This document shows positions 1 to 7,971 of a stretch of 64,000 nucleotides of DNA, piece by piece. This stretch comes from Bacillota bacterium (lineage in GTDB: Bacteria; Bacillota; Clostridia; Acetivibrionales; JAEZXR01). The notes below the pieces were generated by a model. The model was given only the letters and a program-made list of their open reading frames with translations. It made no database searches and was not told the DNA's origin. The position numbers and the translations under genes are program-made. The DNA lies in contig JAEZXR010000143.1 in NCBI GenBank assembly GCA_023419605.1, forward strand, positions 62,001 to 126,000. The letters run 5' to 3'. Numbering within the stretch: position 1 is the stretch's first letter; each line of letters opens with the position of its first letter.

Positions 1-644
1 TTGTTATAACTTCCTTTTACGAGTTTTACCTTGACTCCCAGTCTTTCCACCAAAACAGAGTCATCAGTACCTGAGAAACCTTGTTCTTCCGCTCTTCTGT
101 GGGCTTCCATGACCAGCGGATATCGAAAGGTCTGGGGGGTTTGTATAGCCCAGAGCAGGCTTCTGTTTAAGGTTTCCTTTATATTTCCCTCTTCGTCCGC
201 CACTTTGATGGTATCTTTTACCGGCACCCCTACGCCGGCAGCTCCGAATTCTTTCGCAGCTTCTATGCTTCCAAGAATGCTTTCTTCATCAATAAAGGGT
301 CTGGCTCCGTCGTGAATCAGCACGACATCACAGTTCTCACTGATTTCCTTCAACCCGTTATAGACGGATTTTTGCCGCTCATCACCGCCGGCCACCAAGG
401 ATTTTACTTTTTTAAAATCGTAGACGTCAATAACATTCTGCTTGCAATATACAAGATCCGTTTTATTTACTACGATTACAATTTCATCGATGGCTTCACA
501 GTCTTCAAAAGCCTGTATGGTTCTGGCCACCACAGGCTTTCCCGCTACTTCCACATATTGTTTGTTTATATCCAGGTTCATTCTCGAACCTTTTCCCGCT
601 GCAACGACGACAACTCCGGTATAAGTATCCCTTGTCTTCTTCAT
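1..644 (-). CDS. ispD: 2-C-methyl-D-erythritol 4-phosphate cytidylyltransferase (3' end beyond window)
   Basis: This enzyme transfers CMP from CTP to methylerythritol phosphate in the cytosolic MEP isoprenoid pathway. Read on the minus strand from ATG at 644, the protein opens MKKTRDTYTGVVVVAAGKGS, with the nucleotide-binding AAGKGSRM loop near residue 15. HDGARPF near residue 107 and the QTPQTF motif further on are hallmarks of IspD. About 214 codons are present without a stop, against a usual length near 230, so only the C-terminus is missing. It is the last visible gene of the carD, PIN/TRAM, ispD order, separated from the PIN/TRAM gene by a GC-rich palindromic repeat. The assignment is firm; the truncation is only the window edge. 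Confidence 0.93.
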   Translation of the reverse strand, partial: MKKTRDTYTGVVVVAAGKGSRMNLDINKQYVEVAGKPVVARTIQAFEDCEAIDEIVIVVNKTDLVYCKQNVIDVYDFKKVKSLVAGGDERQKSVYNGLKEISENCDVVLIHDGARPFIDEESILGSIEAAKEFGAAGVGVPVKDTIKVADEEGNIKETLNRSLLWAIQTPQTFRYPLVMEAHRRAEEQGFSGTDDSVLVERLGVKVKLVKGSYN

Positions 645-690
645 CTCAGCCTCCGTTTTTAGAAATTTAACTTAAGATTGAAAAGACTAA

Positions 691-777
691 ACCCCACCCC
701 TGCCCCTCCCCGAAGGAGGGTATCTTTATTTCGCGGCTAAAGCCGCGAGCAGGTGGGCTCCCGCCCCCTGCACCCCC
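691..777. repeat. GC-rich intergenic palindromic element
   Basis: The ispD to PIN/TRAM gap holds short hairpins in an otherwise AT-rich context: CCTCC/GGAGG around 706-720, CGCGGCT-AA-AGCCGCG at 732-747, and a C-rich tail. No ORF is credible here. Similar C-run and hairpin elements lie near 6240, 14500, 44980 and 55830. Confidence 0.5.
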
Positions 778-811
778 AATTTCAAGATGCTGTATTTAAA
801 GTTCCTTCTCT

Positions 812-1930
812 TCACATGGAATATTTCGGTTTGGCGAATATCATCCTGCCTGCCGCTGTTTGCAGCACACTGGTTACCACCACATTCACCGTTTCACCCA
901 TGTGCTTCCTTCCACCTTCTACAACGATCATGGTACCGTCATCCAGGTAGCCAACCCCCTGTCCGGCTTCCTTACCGTCTTTTATGACCTGAATTTTCAT
1001 TTCCTCTCCCGGTATGGCAATGGGCTTTAATGCGTTGGCCAGTTCATTTATATTCAGCACAGGAACTCCATGAATTCCTGCCACTTTGTTCAAATTATAA
1101 TCATTGGTTACAACGACAGCACTCTGCTTTCTGGCAGCCTTCAGAAGCTTATCGTCCACTTCCGCACCGTCAAACTCCTGCATGTTCTCATCCACTCTGA
1201 CAGGGATACTCAGTTCCTTCTGAAGCATATTAAGCACATCCAGCCCTCTTCTGCCGCGATTTCGTTTCAGCGCATCCGCAGAATCGGCAATATGCCGAAG
1301 TTCCTCCAGAACAAACCCGGGGACGATCACTTCCCCCTCAAGAATTCCCGTACGGCAAATATCTACGATTCTACCGTCGATAATCACACTGGTGTCCAGC
1401 ATTTTGGGTGCTGAAATATTTGCAGGGCCTTTGACGATTTCTTTTTTATCTCTGAAAAGTTCAAGAAAAGAGTCATTCTTTTTACCATTTACAATGACAA
1501 TACCGATACACCCTAAAAGAATATTGATAATAATGGAAATAGGGACTCCGATAATATCCACCCTGACAACGGGTATGCTAATGAGATTCGCAATGATAAG
1601 CCCTATAATCAGGCCTAGAGAACTTATGGCAAGTTCGTACAGCGTCATATTATGTATAAGGACTTCCAGTGTGTCAAGACTTTTTACAATCAAACGCAAC
1701 GCTTTGTTAGCAGTCAGATAAAACATCAGAGCAATCCCCAGGGAAACAAAAGCAAAGGTCATTGTTTTAAGCCCGGGATCCATCTCAATACCATACGTAA
1801 AGAAAGCAGTTCTCGTCAGTGTGAACCCGGTAACAAAACCAATAACGGCAAAAGCCGCCTTTATCACATTATTCAACACAGTCCGTATCCCCTTTATGTG
1901 ATTCTTAGGATTCGTAAAAAATTTTACCAA
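812..1930 (-). CDS. PIN/TRAM domain membrane protein (YacL-like)
   Basis: This is a membrane-anchored protein with a PIN nuclease-like domain and a C-terminal TRAM RNA-binding domain, a conserved neighbour of disA/ispD in Firmicutes. The first 150 residues of the 372 contain four hydrophobic segments. The PIN domain follows, with acidic residues in LDTSVIIDGRI near residue 178 and VVVTNDYNLNK near residue 275. The TRAM segment (GEEMKIQVIKDGKEAGQGVG) is near residue 310. The start is TTG: an in-frame TGA lies directly upstream and AAGGTG sits about 10 bases before it. Its RNA target is unknown. It is probably co-transcribed from the carD promoter. Confidence 0.88.
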   Translation of the reverse strand: MVKFFTNPKNHIKGIRTVLNNVIKAAFAVIGFVTGFTLTRTAFFTYGIEMDPGLKTMTFAFVSLGIALMFYLTANKALRLIVKSLDTLEVLIHNMTLYELAISSLGLIIGLIIANLISIPVVRVDIIGVPISIIINILLGCIGIVIVNGKKNDSFLELFRDKKEIVKGPANISAPKMLDTSVIIDGRIVDICRTGILEGEVIVPGFVLEELRHIADSADALKRNRGRRGLDVLNMLQKELSIPVRVDENMQEFDGAEVDDKLLKAARKQSAVVVTNDYNLNKVAGIHGVPVLNINELANALKPIAIPGEEMKIQVIKDGKEAGQGVGYLDDGTMIVVEGGRKHMGETVNVVVTSVLQTAAGRMIFAKPKYSM

Positions 1931-1986
1931 TCATTTGCTGCACCTTAGTATTCAAAACCCTCGATACATGAAGAATTCATTGAGTT

Positions 1987-2466
1987 CTAGCTTCCCAGGT
2001 AGTCGTTTATGGTGGATTCTATCTCATTTTGGCTGCTATCCTTAGCCAGTATGAGTTCACTCACAAGAATTTGCCTGGCACTGTTCAACATTTTTCTCTC
2101 GCCGGTGGACAACCCCTTTTCTCTTTCGCGAAGCATCAGGGATCGAACCACATCTGCAACGGCAAAAATGTCACCGCTTTTAATCTTTACCATGTTTTCC
2201 CTATACCGCTTATTCCAATTGGTATTTACGTTCACATTATGCTCGCCCAATACAGCAAACACTCTGTCCACATCATGCATACCGATCACTTGCCGGATTC
2301 CTATATCTCCAACGCTGTTAATGGGTATCATAACCTTCATATCTCCAAGCGGCATCTTCAATACATAGTAATTCTGTTTGCGGCCCAGTATGACCCTTTC
2401 CTCTATGGACTCTATAATACCGGCGCCATGCATAGGATACACAATCCTGTCACCAACATTATACAT
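1987..2466 (-). CDS. CarD family transcriptional regulator
   Basis: This is a CarD/CdnL-type RNA polymerase-binding protein that stabilises open promoter complexes. The 159-residue product starts MYNVGDRIVYPMHGAGIIES, the typical Tudor-like RNAP-interaction domain, and ends in a helical DNA-contacting domain with the WNKRYREN segment. ATG at 2466 is chosen because AAGGTGG lies six bases upstream; the open frame extends 30 codons further but has no ribosome site there. It is the first gene of the operon that continues into the PIN/TRAM gene and ispD, and has a strong promoter about 180 bases upstream. The family assignment is clear. Confidence 0.92.
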   Translation of the reverse strand: MYNVGDRIVYPMHGAGIIESIEERVILGRKQNYYVLKMPLGDMKVMIPINSVGDIGIRQVIGMHDVDRVFAVLGEHNVNVNTNWNKRYRENMVKIKSGDIFAVADVVRSLMLREREKGLSTGERKMLNSARQILVSELILAKDSSQNEIESTINDYLGS

Positions 2467-2644
2467 AGAAACCACCTTAATTAAAAACTTCGTGCAATGG
2501 CCAAAACTGCTCCACGTTAGCATTTTATCGCAGTAAACAAATAAACCACTTTCCACACAGGCAAAAAAAACCGTCTATAGTAAGAAAGTATGTATGAAAC
2601 ACTGCAAATGCTAATATAATGGATATTTTAGACTGTACGATCTT

Positions 2645-2673
2645 AGTATACTACAAACGGGATAAGGTGTCAA
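2645..2673 (-). promoter_or_regulatory. Sigma-A promoter of the carD operon
   Basis: Minus-strand TTGACA (2668-2673) and TATACT (2645-2650) are separated by exactly 17 bases. This is a near-consensus housekeeping promoter that leaves a leader of about 170 bases before carD. Confidence 0.8.
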
Positions 2674-2735
2674 AACAAATTATTGTAACATCACTATAAA
2701 TTTATGTCAACTACTTTCCGCGGGAAATTTTTTTA

Positions 2736-2764
2736 TTGATTTTGCAAAAACGAAAGTATATAAT
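2736..2764 (+). promoter_or_regulatory. Sigma-A promoter of the gene at 2816
   Basis: TTGATT (2736-2741) and TATAAT (2759-2764) with a 17-base spacer lie about 50 bases upstream of the plus-strand start. It is divergent from the carD promoter. The start region shows no obvious operator. Confidence 0.75.
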
Positions 2765-2815
2765 GAAAATAACATCAGGGGGGTCTAAACTTAAGTGGCT
2801 AAGGGAGTGAACAAT

Positions 2816-3211
2816 TTGAAGAATAGTATGGTAGATGAATTTCAGTATACGGTGCAGGAGCTTCTGGTAAGGAATAAAAGTATTATTGACCAGCTGACCA
2901 AGTTCCAGGATTCCAATGCGCGAGTGAACCGTACCATCGTAAAAGCAGTGACCCAGTGCGGGTGTATTAAAATCAATGCGCAAAAACAGCCCTTTTCTGA
3001 GGATGGAGAGTTTGATGAGATTCAAACCACATTCCAGACACACATGGAAGGGAATCTGTGCGACAACTGTAGAGATTTGGTTGAAAAGGAAATCGGGAGC
3101 AACCTGTTTTATCTCGCTTCCCTATGTAATACCCTTGATTTGAACCTATATGATATCATCATCAAAGAGCACGACCGGGTGAAGGTACTCGGTAAATATA
3201 CACTTCGGTAA
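2816..3211 (+). CDS. Conserved clostridial small protein (DUF1573-type annotation likely)
   Basis: This is a 131-residue cytosolic protein without a signal peptide, conserved in Clostridia next to disA/carD and, as I recall it, usually annotated as DUF1573 domain-containing. It is helical at the N-terminus (VDEFQYTVQELLVRN) and carries four cysteines as C-G-C near residue 50 and CDNC near residue 90, which could bind a metal. The function is unknown; I do not assign one. TTG at 2816 is preferred because AAGGGAG lies eight bases upstream. GTG at 2795 is in frame but poorly served. It has its own promoter and terminator, so it is monocistronic and convergent with disA. Confidence 0.72.
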   Translation: MKNSMVDEFQYTVQELLVRNKSIIDQLTKFQDSNARVNRTIVKAVTQCGCIKINAQKQPFSEDGEFDEIQTTFQTHMEGNLCDNCRDLVEKEIGSNLFYLASLCNTLDLNLYDIIIKEHDRVKVLGKYTLR

Positions 3212-3236
3212 AAAAGCTGGCTAAGGCCGCTTTTTT
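3210..3236 (+). terminator. Intrinsic terminator of the gene at 2816
   Basis: A short stem (AAAAAAGC...GCTTTTTT with one bulged T) directly follows the TAA stop and ends in six T residues. Confidence 0.7.
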
Positions 3237-3265
3237 GCTATGGAGACCTATGATTTCCATCGTTC

Positions 3266-3358
3266 GTAGGGGCGGGTTTCAAACTCGTCCGGGCTTATGT
3301 CCATTTCGAAAGCAGAACCGGGCAGGTGGAGTCGGGCGGGTTTGGAACCCGCCCCTAC
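3266..3358. repeat. 93-bp palindromic GGGCGGGTTT element
   Basis: The ends are near-perfect inverted repeats, GTAGGGGCGGGTTTCAAAC against the complement of GTTTGGAACCCGCCCCTAC. Each end is itself a small hairpin. It lies between two terminators, contains no ORF, and resembles intergenic repeat units seen in many bacteria. Confidence 0.65.
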
Positions 3359-3360
3359 AT

Positions 3361-3387
3361 AAAACAGCGCATTTAGCGCTGTTTTTT
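3361..3387. terminator. Bidirectional terminator between convergent genes
   Basis: AAAACAGCGC-ATTTA-GCGCTGTTTT forms a ten-pair stem with a T run on the plus strand and a shorter T run on the minus strand, where it can end the radA-disA transcript. Confidence 0.7.
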
Positions 3388-3404
3388 TATTTCCCGGGAA
3401 TCAG

Positions 3405-4490
3405 CTATATTTTCCGTATTTCACTCACCAGCAGCTGGTCCCTGACCCTTTTAAGCCCTTCCTTTATGGTCCTGGCCCGGACCTCACCGATCCCTTCCAC
3501 ATCGTCCAATTCCTCTATGGAGGCTCGCAATATTCCCTGGAGGTTTGAGAACCTTCCCACCAGGTTTTTCATTACCGCCATAGGGACCCGGGGTATTCTG
3601 CTCATGATCCTGTACCCTTTGGGAGATACATTTACATCCAGCGAGGTGCCTACGCTGTAATATCCCATAGCCCTGCACAGGTTTCCAAAGTCCATCAGCT
3701 CATCATTTTTAAAGGATCGGATCTGCCGCATAATATCTTCTGCACTTCGATTATCGATTTGCGTCATGTAGTCTTCCAGTATCAGCAGGCCATCTTCTTC
3801 GATATTTGCCACCAGTTCCTCCAACTGCATGCTGATCAATCTGCCTTCATTCCCCAGTTCGCAAATATACCGGTCAATTTCCGCCGTGATTCGCATGACC
3901 ATTTCAATCCGCTGGATCACTGCAGCAATATCCAGGAGGGAGACGATATCTTCAAATTCCAGCATGCTGAGATTATTCATGGCGGAATTCAGTACCGACC
4001 TGTACTTTTCCAGCGTCTGGAGTGCCTGATTCGCCCGGGTCAGTATGGTAGCGGAGTCTTTTAGGATATATTTTTCTCCTCCCTTATACAGGGTAATGAT
4101 ATTTCTTCTCTGTGAAATGGAGATTACAATCTCCCCTGTCTGCCGGGCAGCCCTTTGTGCACTTTTATGCCGGGTTCCCGTTTCCTCCGTTGGCACAGAG
4201 GGATCTGTTACCAAAAAGGCATTGGCATACAGGATCTTCTTCAAATCCTTACTGATAATGATAGCGCCATCCATTTTTGCCAGTTCGTAAAGATGCGCGG
4301 AAGAGTATTCCTTATTGATAAAAAAGCCTCCATCCACGATATTCATCACTTCCTGGGAATCCCCAATAACAATCAGCGCTCCGGTCCTTGCGCGAAGGAT
4401 ATTATCCAGGCCCTCCCGCAAATAGGTTCCTGGCGCCATCATTCGCAGCACATCCAGTATCGTGTAGTCTCTAAGCCGTTCTTCTCTCAT
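3405..4490 (-). CDS. disA: DNA integrity scanning diadenylate cyclase DisA
   Basis: DisA makes cyclic di-AMP from two ATP and slows on branched DNA, coupling genome integrity to second-messenger level. The 361-residue protein matches the usual length (about 360). It has an N-terminal DAC domain with DGA at residues 74-76 and TGTRHKSAQR near 105-114, a helical spine, and a C-terminal helix-hairpin-helix domain (DDVEGIGEVRARTI). The usual RHR triad reads RHK here (107-109). ATG at 4490 is chosen for AGAAGG six bases upstream; the TTG at 4514 lacks a site. It lies 66 bases after radA in the same direction, probably one transcript. Confidence 0.95.
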   Translation of the reverse strand: MREERLRDYTILDVLRMMAPGTYLREGLDNILRARTGALIVIGDSQEVMNIVDGGFFINKEYSSAHLYELAKMDGAIIISKDLKKILYANAFLVTDPSVPTEETGTRHKSAQRAARQTGEIVISISQRRNIITLYKGGEKYILKDSATILTRANQALQTLEKYRSVLNSAMNNLSMLEFEDIVSLLDIAAVIQRIEMVMRITAEIDRYICELGNEGRLISMQLEELVANIEEDGLLILEDYMTQIDNRSAEDIMRQIRSFKNDELMDFGNLCRAMGYYSVGTSLDVNVSPKGYRIMSRIPRVPMAVMKNLVGRFSNLQGILRASIEELDDVEGIGEVRARTIKEGLKRVRDQLLVSEIRKI

Positions 4491-4556
4491 TGTCGTCCTT
4501 CTATTGTTCACCAAAGCAGTGCAACTCCTTTATATCAATTCCTGAGCTCTTGCATT

Positions 4557-5927
4557 TTATAACAGTATATTCAATGCCTGTTGTACATTTTCTACAGTTC
4601 GCACAGTAATTCCTTCAATTTCCCCCATCTGTTGAATTATTTTCTTATTGGCAGCAGGAACGATACAGTTTGTAAAACCGATCCTGGCCGCTTCCATAAC
4701 TCTTTTGTCGATTTGGCTTACTGCCCGGACTTCTCCCGTCAGACCCACTTCACCAATCAACACATAGCCTTTTCCCACTGCAATATTTCTGAAACTGGAG
4801 GCAATGGCCGTAATGATGGCCAGGTCGCAGGCCGGCTCATCCAGCTTCAGTCCTCCCACCACGTTGATATAAGCATCATAATTGGAAAGCTGCATTCCCA
4901 CGATTTTCTCAAGTACAGCCATTAAAAGGGTAATACGGTTATAATCCACTCCGGTAGCCATTCTTCGGGGCATGCCGAAACTGGTGGGACAAACCAGCGC
5001 CTGTATTTCAATCAGCATGGGCCGGGTTCCCTCTACACTGGATACCACTACCGATCCCGGAACATTCTCCGGCCTCTCCGTAAGCATCATCATGGAAGGG
5101 TTTTCAACCTCCACAAGCCCTACATCTCTCATCTCAAAGATTCCGATCTCATTGGTGGAGCCGAATCGGTTCTTTACGGCTCTGAGCACCCTGTAGCTGA
5201 GGTGTCTTTCCCCCTCAAAATACAGTACCGTATCCACCATGTGCTCCAATACCCTAGGGCCTGCAATGGCGCCTTCCTTCGTTACATGCCCCACAATGAC
5301 CAGGGTGATCCCCCAGCCCTTGGCAATCCGCATGAAGCCTGCGGTGACATCCCTTACCTGGCTTACACTTCCCGGCGCCGCCGTCAAATCCTCGTTGAAT
5401 ACAGTCTGTATGGAGTCTATAATCACCAGCCCCGGGCGTTCATTATCAATGAGTCTTTCGATGGATTTAAAACTGGTTTCGGAAACCATGAGAAGATTCT
5501 GCTTTTTTATTCCCAAGCGGTCCGCCCGGATTTTAATCTGCTTTACGGATTCTTCTCCCGAGACATAGAGTATCTTCGATTCAAATTTTATCTTTTCACA
5601 TACCTGGAGTAAAAGGGTAGATTTGCCGATGCCCGGATCTCCCCCAACCAGAACCAGGGATCCCTGTACCAGCCCACCGCCCAGTACCCGGTCCATTTCC
5701 TTGATGCCGGAGGAATACCGCTCTTCATTTTCTATGCTGATATCATTTATACTGACAGGCTTTGCATCTCCCATGGAGCCTAACCCGGTGGTGCTCCTGG
5801 CAGGTGCCGGCTGTACCTTCTCCTCTACAAAGGTGTTCCATTGGTTGCATGCAGGGCATTTGCCCAGCCATCCCGGACTTTCATATCCACATTCCTGACA
5901 AAAGAAAACTGTCTTACTCTTTGCCAT
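4557..5927 (-). CDS. radA: DNA repair protein RadA/Sms
   Basis: RadA is a RecA-like ATPase that promotes branch migration during recombinational repair. The 456 residues show a C4 zinc finger (C10, C13, C24, C27), a Walker A loop GGDPGIGKS at 95-103, the RadA-specific KNRFGSTNEIG motif near residue 260, and a C-terminal Lon-protease-like domain. Length matches the family (about 458). ATG at 5927 has GGAG seven bases upstream. disA follows. In many Firmicutes clpC lies directly upstream of radA; here about 6 kb of surface-polysaccharide genes intervene. Confidence 0.95.
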   Translation of the reverse strand: MAKSKTVFFCQECGYESPGWLGKCPACNQWNTFVEEKVQPAPARSTTGLGSMGDAKPVSINDISIENEERYSSGIKEMDRVLGGGLVQGSLVLVGGDPGIGKSTLLLQVCEKIKFESKILYVSGEESVKQIKIRADRLGIKKQNLLMVSETSFKSIERLIDNERPGLVIIDSIQTVFNEDLTAAPGSVSQVRDVTAGFMRIAKGWGITLVIVGHVTKEGAIAGPRVLEHMVDTVLYFEGERHLSYRVLRAVKNRFGSTNEIGIFEMRDVGLVEVENPSMMMLTERPENVPGSVVVSSVEGTRPMLIEIQALVCPTSFGMPRRMATGVDYNRITLLMAVLEKIVGMQLSNYDAYINVVGGLKLDEPACDLAIITAIASSFRNIAVGKGYVLIGEVGLTGEVRAVSQIDKRVMEAARIGFTNCIVPAANKKIIQQMGEIEGITVRTVENVQQALNILL

Positions 5928-6055
5928 AATACGCTCCTTCTTTTCACTTACAAAAATTATTTATGTCAACCTCTAGATTCTCTCACCAATACATAAATTG
6001 CACATACTATATATTATACTATTATTGTTACAACAAAAGGAAGGGGGCTGCACAG

Positions 6056-6190
6056 TGTTTTCAGTCGTTAAAAAGTTCATTCTCTTTATTGATCTTGTCA
6101 TAAATCATGGCATTAGTCCTTCCACCATACTCAAAAACAAGAGCCATATAAATATTAATACCCCTCCCAATTCCAACGGCAAAGACTAAG
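6056..6190 (+). CDS. Possible 44-residue small protein
   Basis: GTG at 6056 is preceded by AAGGAAGGGGG about six bases upstream, and the frame runs MFSVVKKFILFIDLVINHG to a TAA at 6188. The N-terminal half is amphipathic/hydrophobic with basic residues; the tail is Asn- and Pro-rich (ININTPPNSNGKD). I do not recognise a family. The ribosome site is the only real support, so this may be chance. Confidence 0.3.
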
Positions 6191-6321
6191 CCGGAATCGC
6201 TGATATGAACAAAATGCTATCGCACCTTGTTCTTCGCTATGGGACCCTAGGTCCCCTTCGACGGAGCTATCGCTCCTGAGTACCCCCCTAAGACGGCAAG
6301 GGGGAATCCCCTTTGCAAACC

Positions 6322-6362
6322 CCATGTATAGGAAATTGAAAAGCATAATTTTCTATACATGG
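6322..6362. repeat. Long hairpin CCATGTATAG...CTATACATGG
   Basis: A 16-base arm at 6322-6337 pairs with 6347-6362 with one G-T wobble. There is no T run on either strand, so it is not a standard terminator. Confidence 0.5.
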
Positions 6363-6528
6363 AAAAAAGTCTATAACTTATTTCTCTTCTCTTTCAGGTT
6401 TAAATTTGGTTTTTTATAAATAATTTTCCTTTTACAGCGCAAAATATAGATGAATTCTTGATAAAGGCATCTATGATTCCCTTTATCAGCACCTTGGAAT
6501 TTGTGAAAGAGTCACTTGCACCCGAAGT

Positions 6529-6645
6529 GGAAGTATTTCTTTTGCTACACCTTAGGATCTGCGAAAATATAACTTCCGCTATCATTGTGCTACACCCTGC
6601 ATGAATACCATGAAGGGCCAGCGCAAAAAGGGAAGTAGTATTTTC
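6529..6645 (+). promoter_or_regulatory. Mutually exclusive hairpins in the GT2 leader
   Basis: The segment GAAAATATAACTTCC (6563-6577) can pair upstream with GGAAGTATTTCTTTTGC (6529-6545) or downstream with GGAAGTAGTATTTTC (6631-6645). Both hairpins carry the sequence TGCTACACC. It lies 30-150 bases before the GT2 start and is a candidate leader switch; no known riboswitch class was recognised. Confidence 0.4.
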
Positions 6646-6676
6646 ACTACACCTTAATACAACTTGGAGGAAGGGA

Positions 6677-7933
6677 ATGCAGTTGGATTTTAGTTTTATT
6701 ATACGTTTTGCTACGCAGGTCATACAAATCCTGATATTTGTCGCAGGCTGTTATCTGTTTGGAGTTCAGATATTCGGCTGGTTCAAAAGAAGGGAGGAGC
6801 CTGCTTCTAAATATCCTCCCAAAAAGAAATTTGCCCTGGTTGTAGCTGCACATAACGAAGAATTAGTCATCGGACATATCGTAGACAGTTTATTCCGCCA
6901 GAATTATCCCAAGGATCTCTACGATGTATTTGTTGTAGCGGATAATTGCACCGATAAGACCGACGAGGTTGCAGCCAAGCACGGTGCAAAAGTATACAAA
7001 CGCTTTGATGATGTAAAGCGGGGTAAGGGCTATGCGCTGGAATGGATGTTTACTCAGATCTATGATATGGATGAGAAATATGACGTAGTTAGCGTCTTTG
7101 ATGCCGACAACCTCGTAGCCTCCAATTTCCTTCAGGAGATGAATAAGCAGCTGAGCCTTGGCCATAAGGTCATTCAGGGGTACATAGACAGCAAAAACCC
7201 TTACGATTCGTGGATTACCTGCTCCTATTCCATCGCATTTTGGCTGTCCAACCGGATCTTTCAACTCCCACGGTATTACCTGGGCCTGAGCTGCGGACTC
7301 TGCGGTACAGGCTTCTGTATTGATATCGACATACTCAAAAAAATAGGCTGGGGGGCAACCTGTCTGACAGAAGACCTGGAGTTTACCATGAAGCTGTCTC
7401 TCAACGACCTGAAGGTAGCCTGGGCGCACAATGCCATCGTATACGATGAAAAGCCCCTTACCCTTAAACAGTCGTGGAAACAGCGTATACGCTGGATGCA
7501 GGGGCACGCGGATTGTGCCGGCCGGTTCCTGGGGCCTCTTTTCAAGAAAGCTTTTCGAGAGAATAACCTTTTGGCTTTTGATTGTGCCATCTATCTGTTT
7601 CAACCCATCCGGTTCATATTGATCGGATTTATTACCCTTATGACCTGGGTGCAGACAGTTTTCCCCGAATCGCCGGTCTACAGCTTGAAATATGTGTTTC
7701 CGGCCCAGGTTTGGTATGTGTTTGTCGTATTGCAGTTTTTCTACGGCCCTCTCGTAATTATGGCAGAAAAAAAGTTTAATTTAAAGGTTCTGTTTGGAAT
7801 GCTTATATACCCCTTCTACTGCCTGACCTGGGTTCCCATAACGATCCAGGGCTTCCTGAGTAAGAACAATAAGATTTGGAGCCATACGCGGCATACGCGT
7901 GAAATCAGTATCAGCGAGCTTGAGAACGCGTAA
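6677..7933 (+). CDS. Membrane glycosyltransferase family 2 (processive-synthase type)
   Basis: This is a 418-residue inverting GT2 of the cellulose/poly-GlcNAc synthase type, likely using a UDP-sugar at the inner membrane face. It has one N-terminal hydrophobic segment (residues 10-30), the nucleotide-sugar domain with VAAHNEE near 57, FDADN (DxD) near 140, CLTEDLEF (TED) near 235 and QRIRWMQGH (QxxRW) near 275, then several C-terminal membrane helices. ATG at 6677 follows GGAGGAAGGGA. The protein is closely similar along its full length to the GT2 at 10272-11552. Substrate and product cannot be told from sequence. A terminator follows, so it is probably transcribed alone. Confidence 0.87.
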   Translation: MQLDFSFIIRFATQVIQILIFVAGCYLFGVQIFGWFKRREEPASKYPPKKKFALVVAAHNEELVIGHIVDSLFRQNYPKDLYDVFVVADNCTDKTDEVAAKHGAKVYKRFDDVKRGKGYALEWMFTQIYDMDEKYDVVSVFDADNLVASNFLQEMNKQLSLGHKVIQGYIDSKNPYDSWITCSYSIAFWLSNRIFQLPRYYLGLSCGLCGTGFCIDIDILKKIGWGATCLTEDLEFTMKLSLNDLKVAWAHNAIVYDEKPLTLKQSWKQRIRWMQGHADCAGRFLGPLFKKAFRENNLLAFDCAIYLFQPIRFILIGFITLMTWVQTVFPESPVYSLKYVFPAQVWYVFVVLQFFYGPLVIMAEKKFNLKVLFGMLIYPFYCLTWVPITIQGFLSKNNKIWSHTRHTREISISELENA

Positions 7934-7971
7934 GGATATAAAGCCGGCTTCTTCAACAACACGGACCGGAA

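Larger units (their letters stand above)
5928..6676. other. 750-bp intergenic region with hairpins and one possible small ORF
   Basis: This is the gap between the divergent radA and GT2 genes. It holds a possible 44-codon ORF (6056-6190), a C-rich element near 6240-6320, a 16-pair hairpin CCATGTATAG.../...CTATACATGG at 6322-6362, and the alternating hairpins at 6529-6645. No larger gene is supportable. Confidence 0.5.

Noticed and set aside
6890..7603. 237-codon minus-strand ORF opposite the GT2 gene
   Set aside because: Shadow frame of a gene with clear GT2 motifs.
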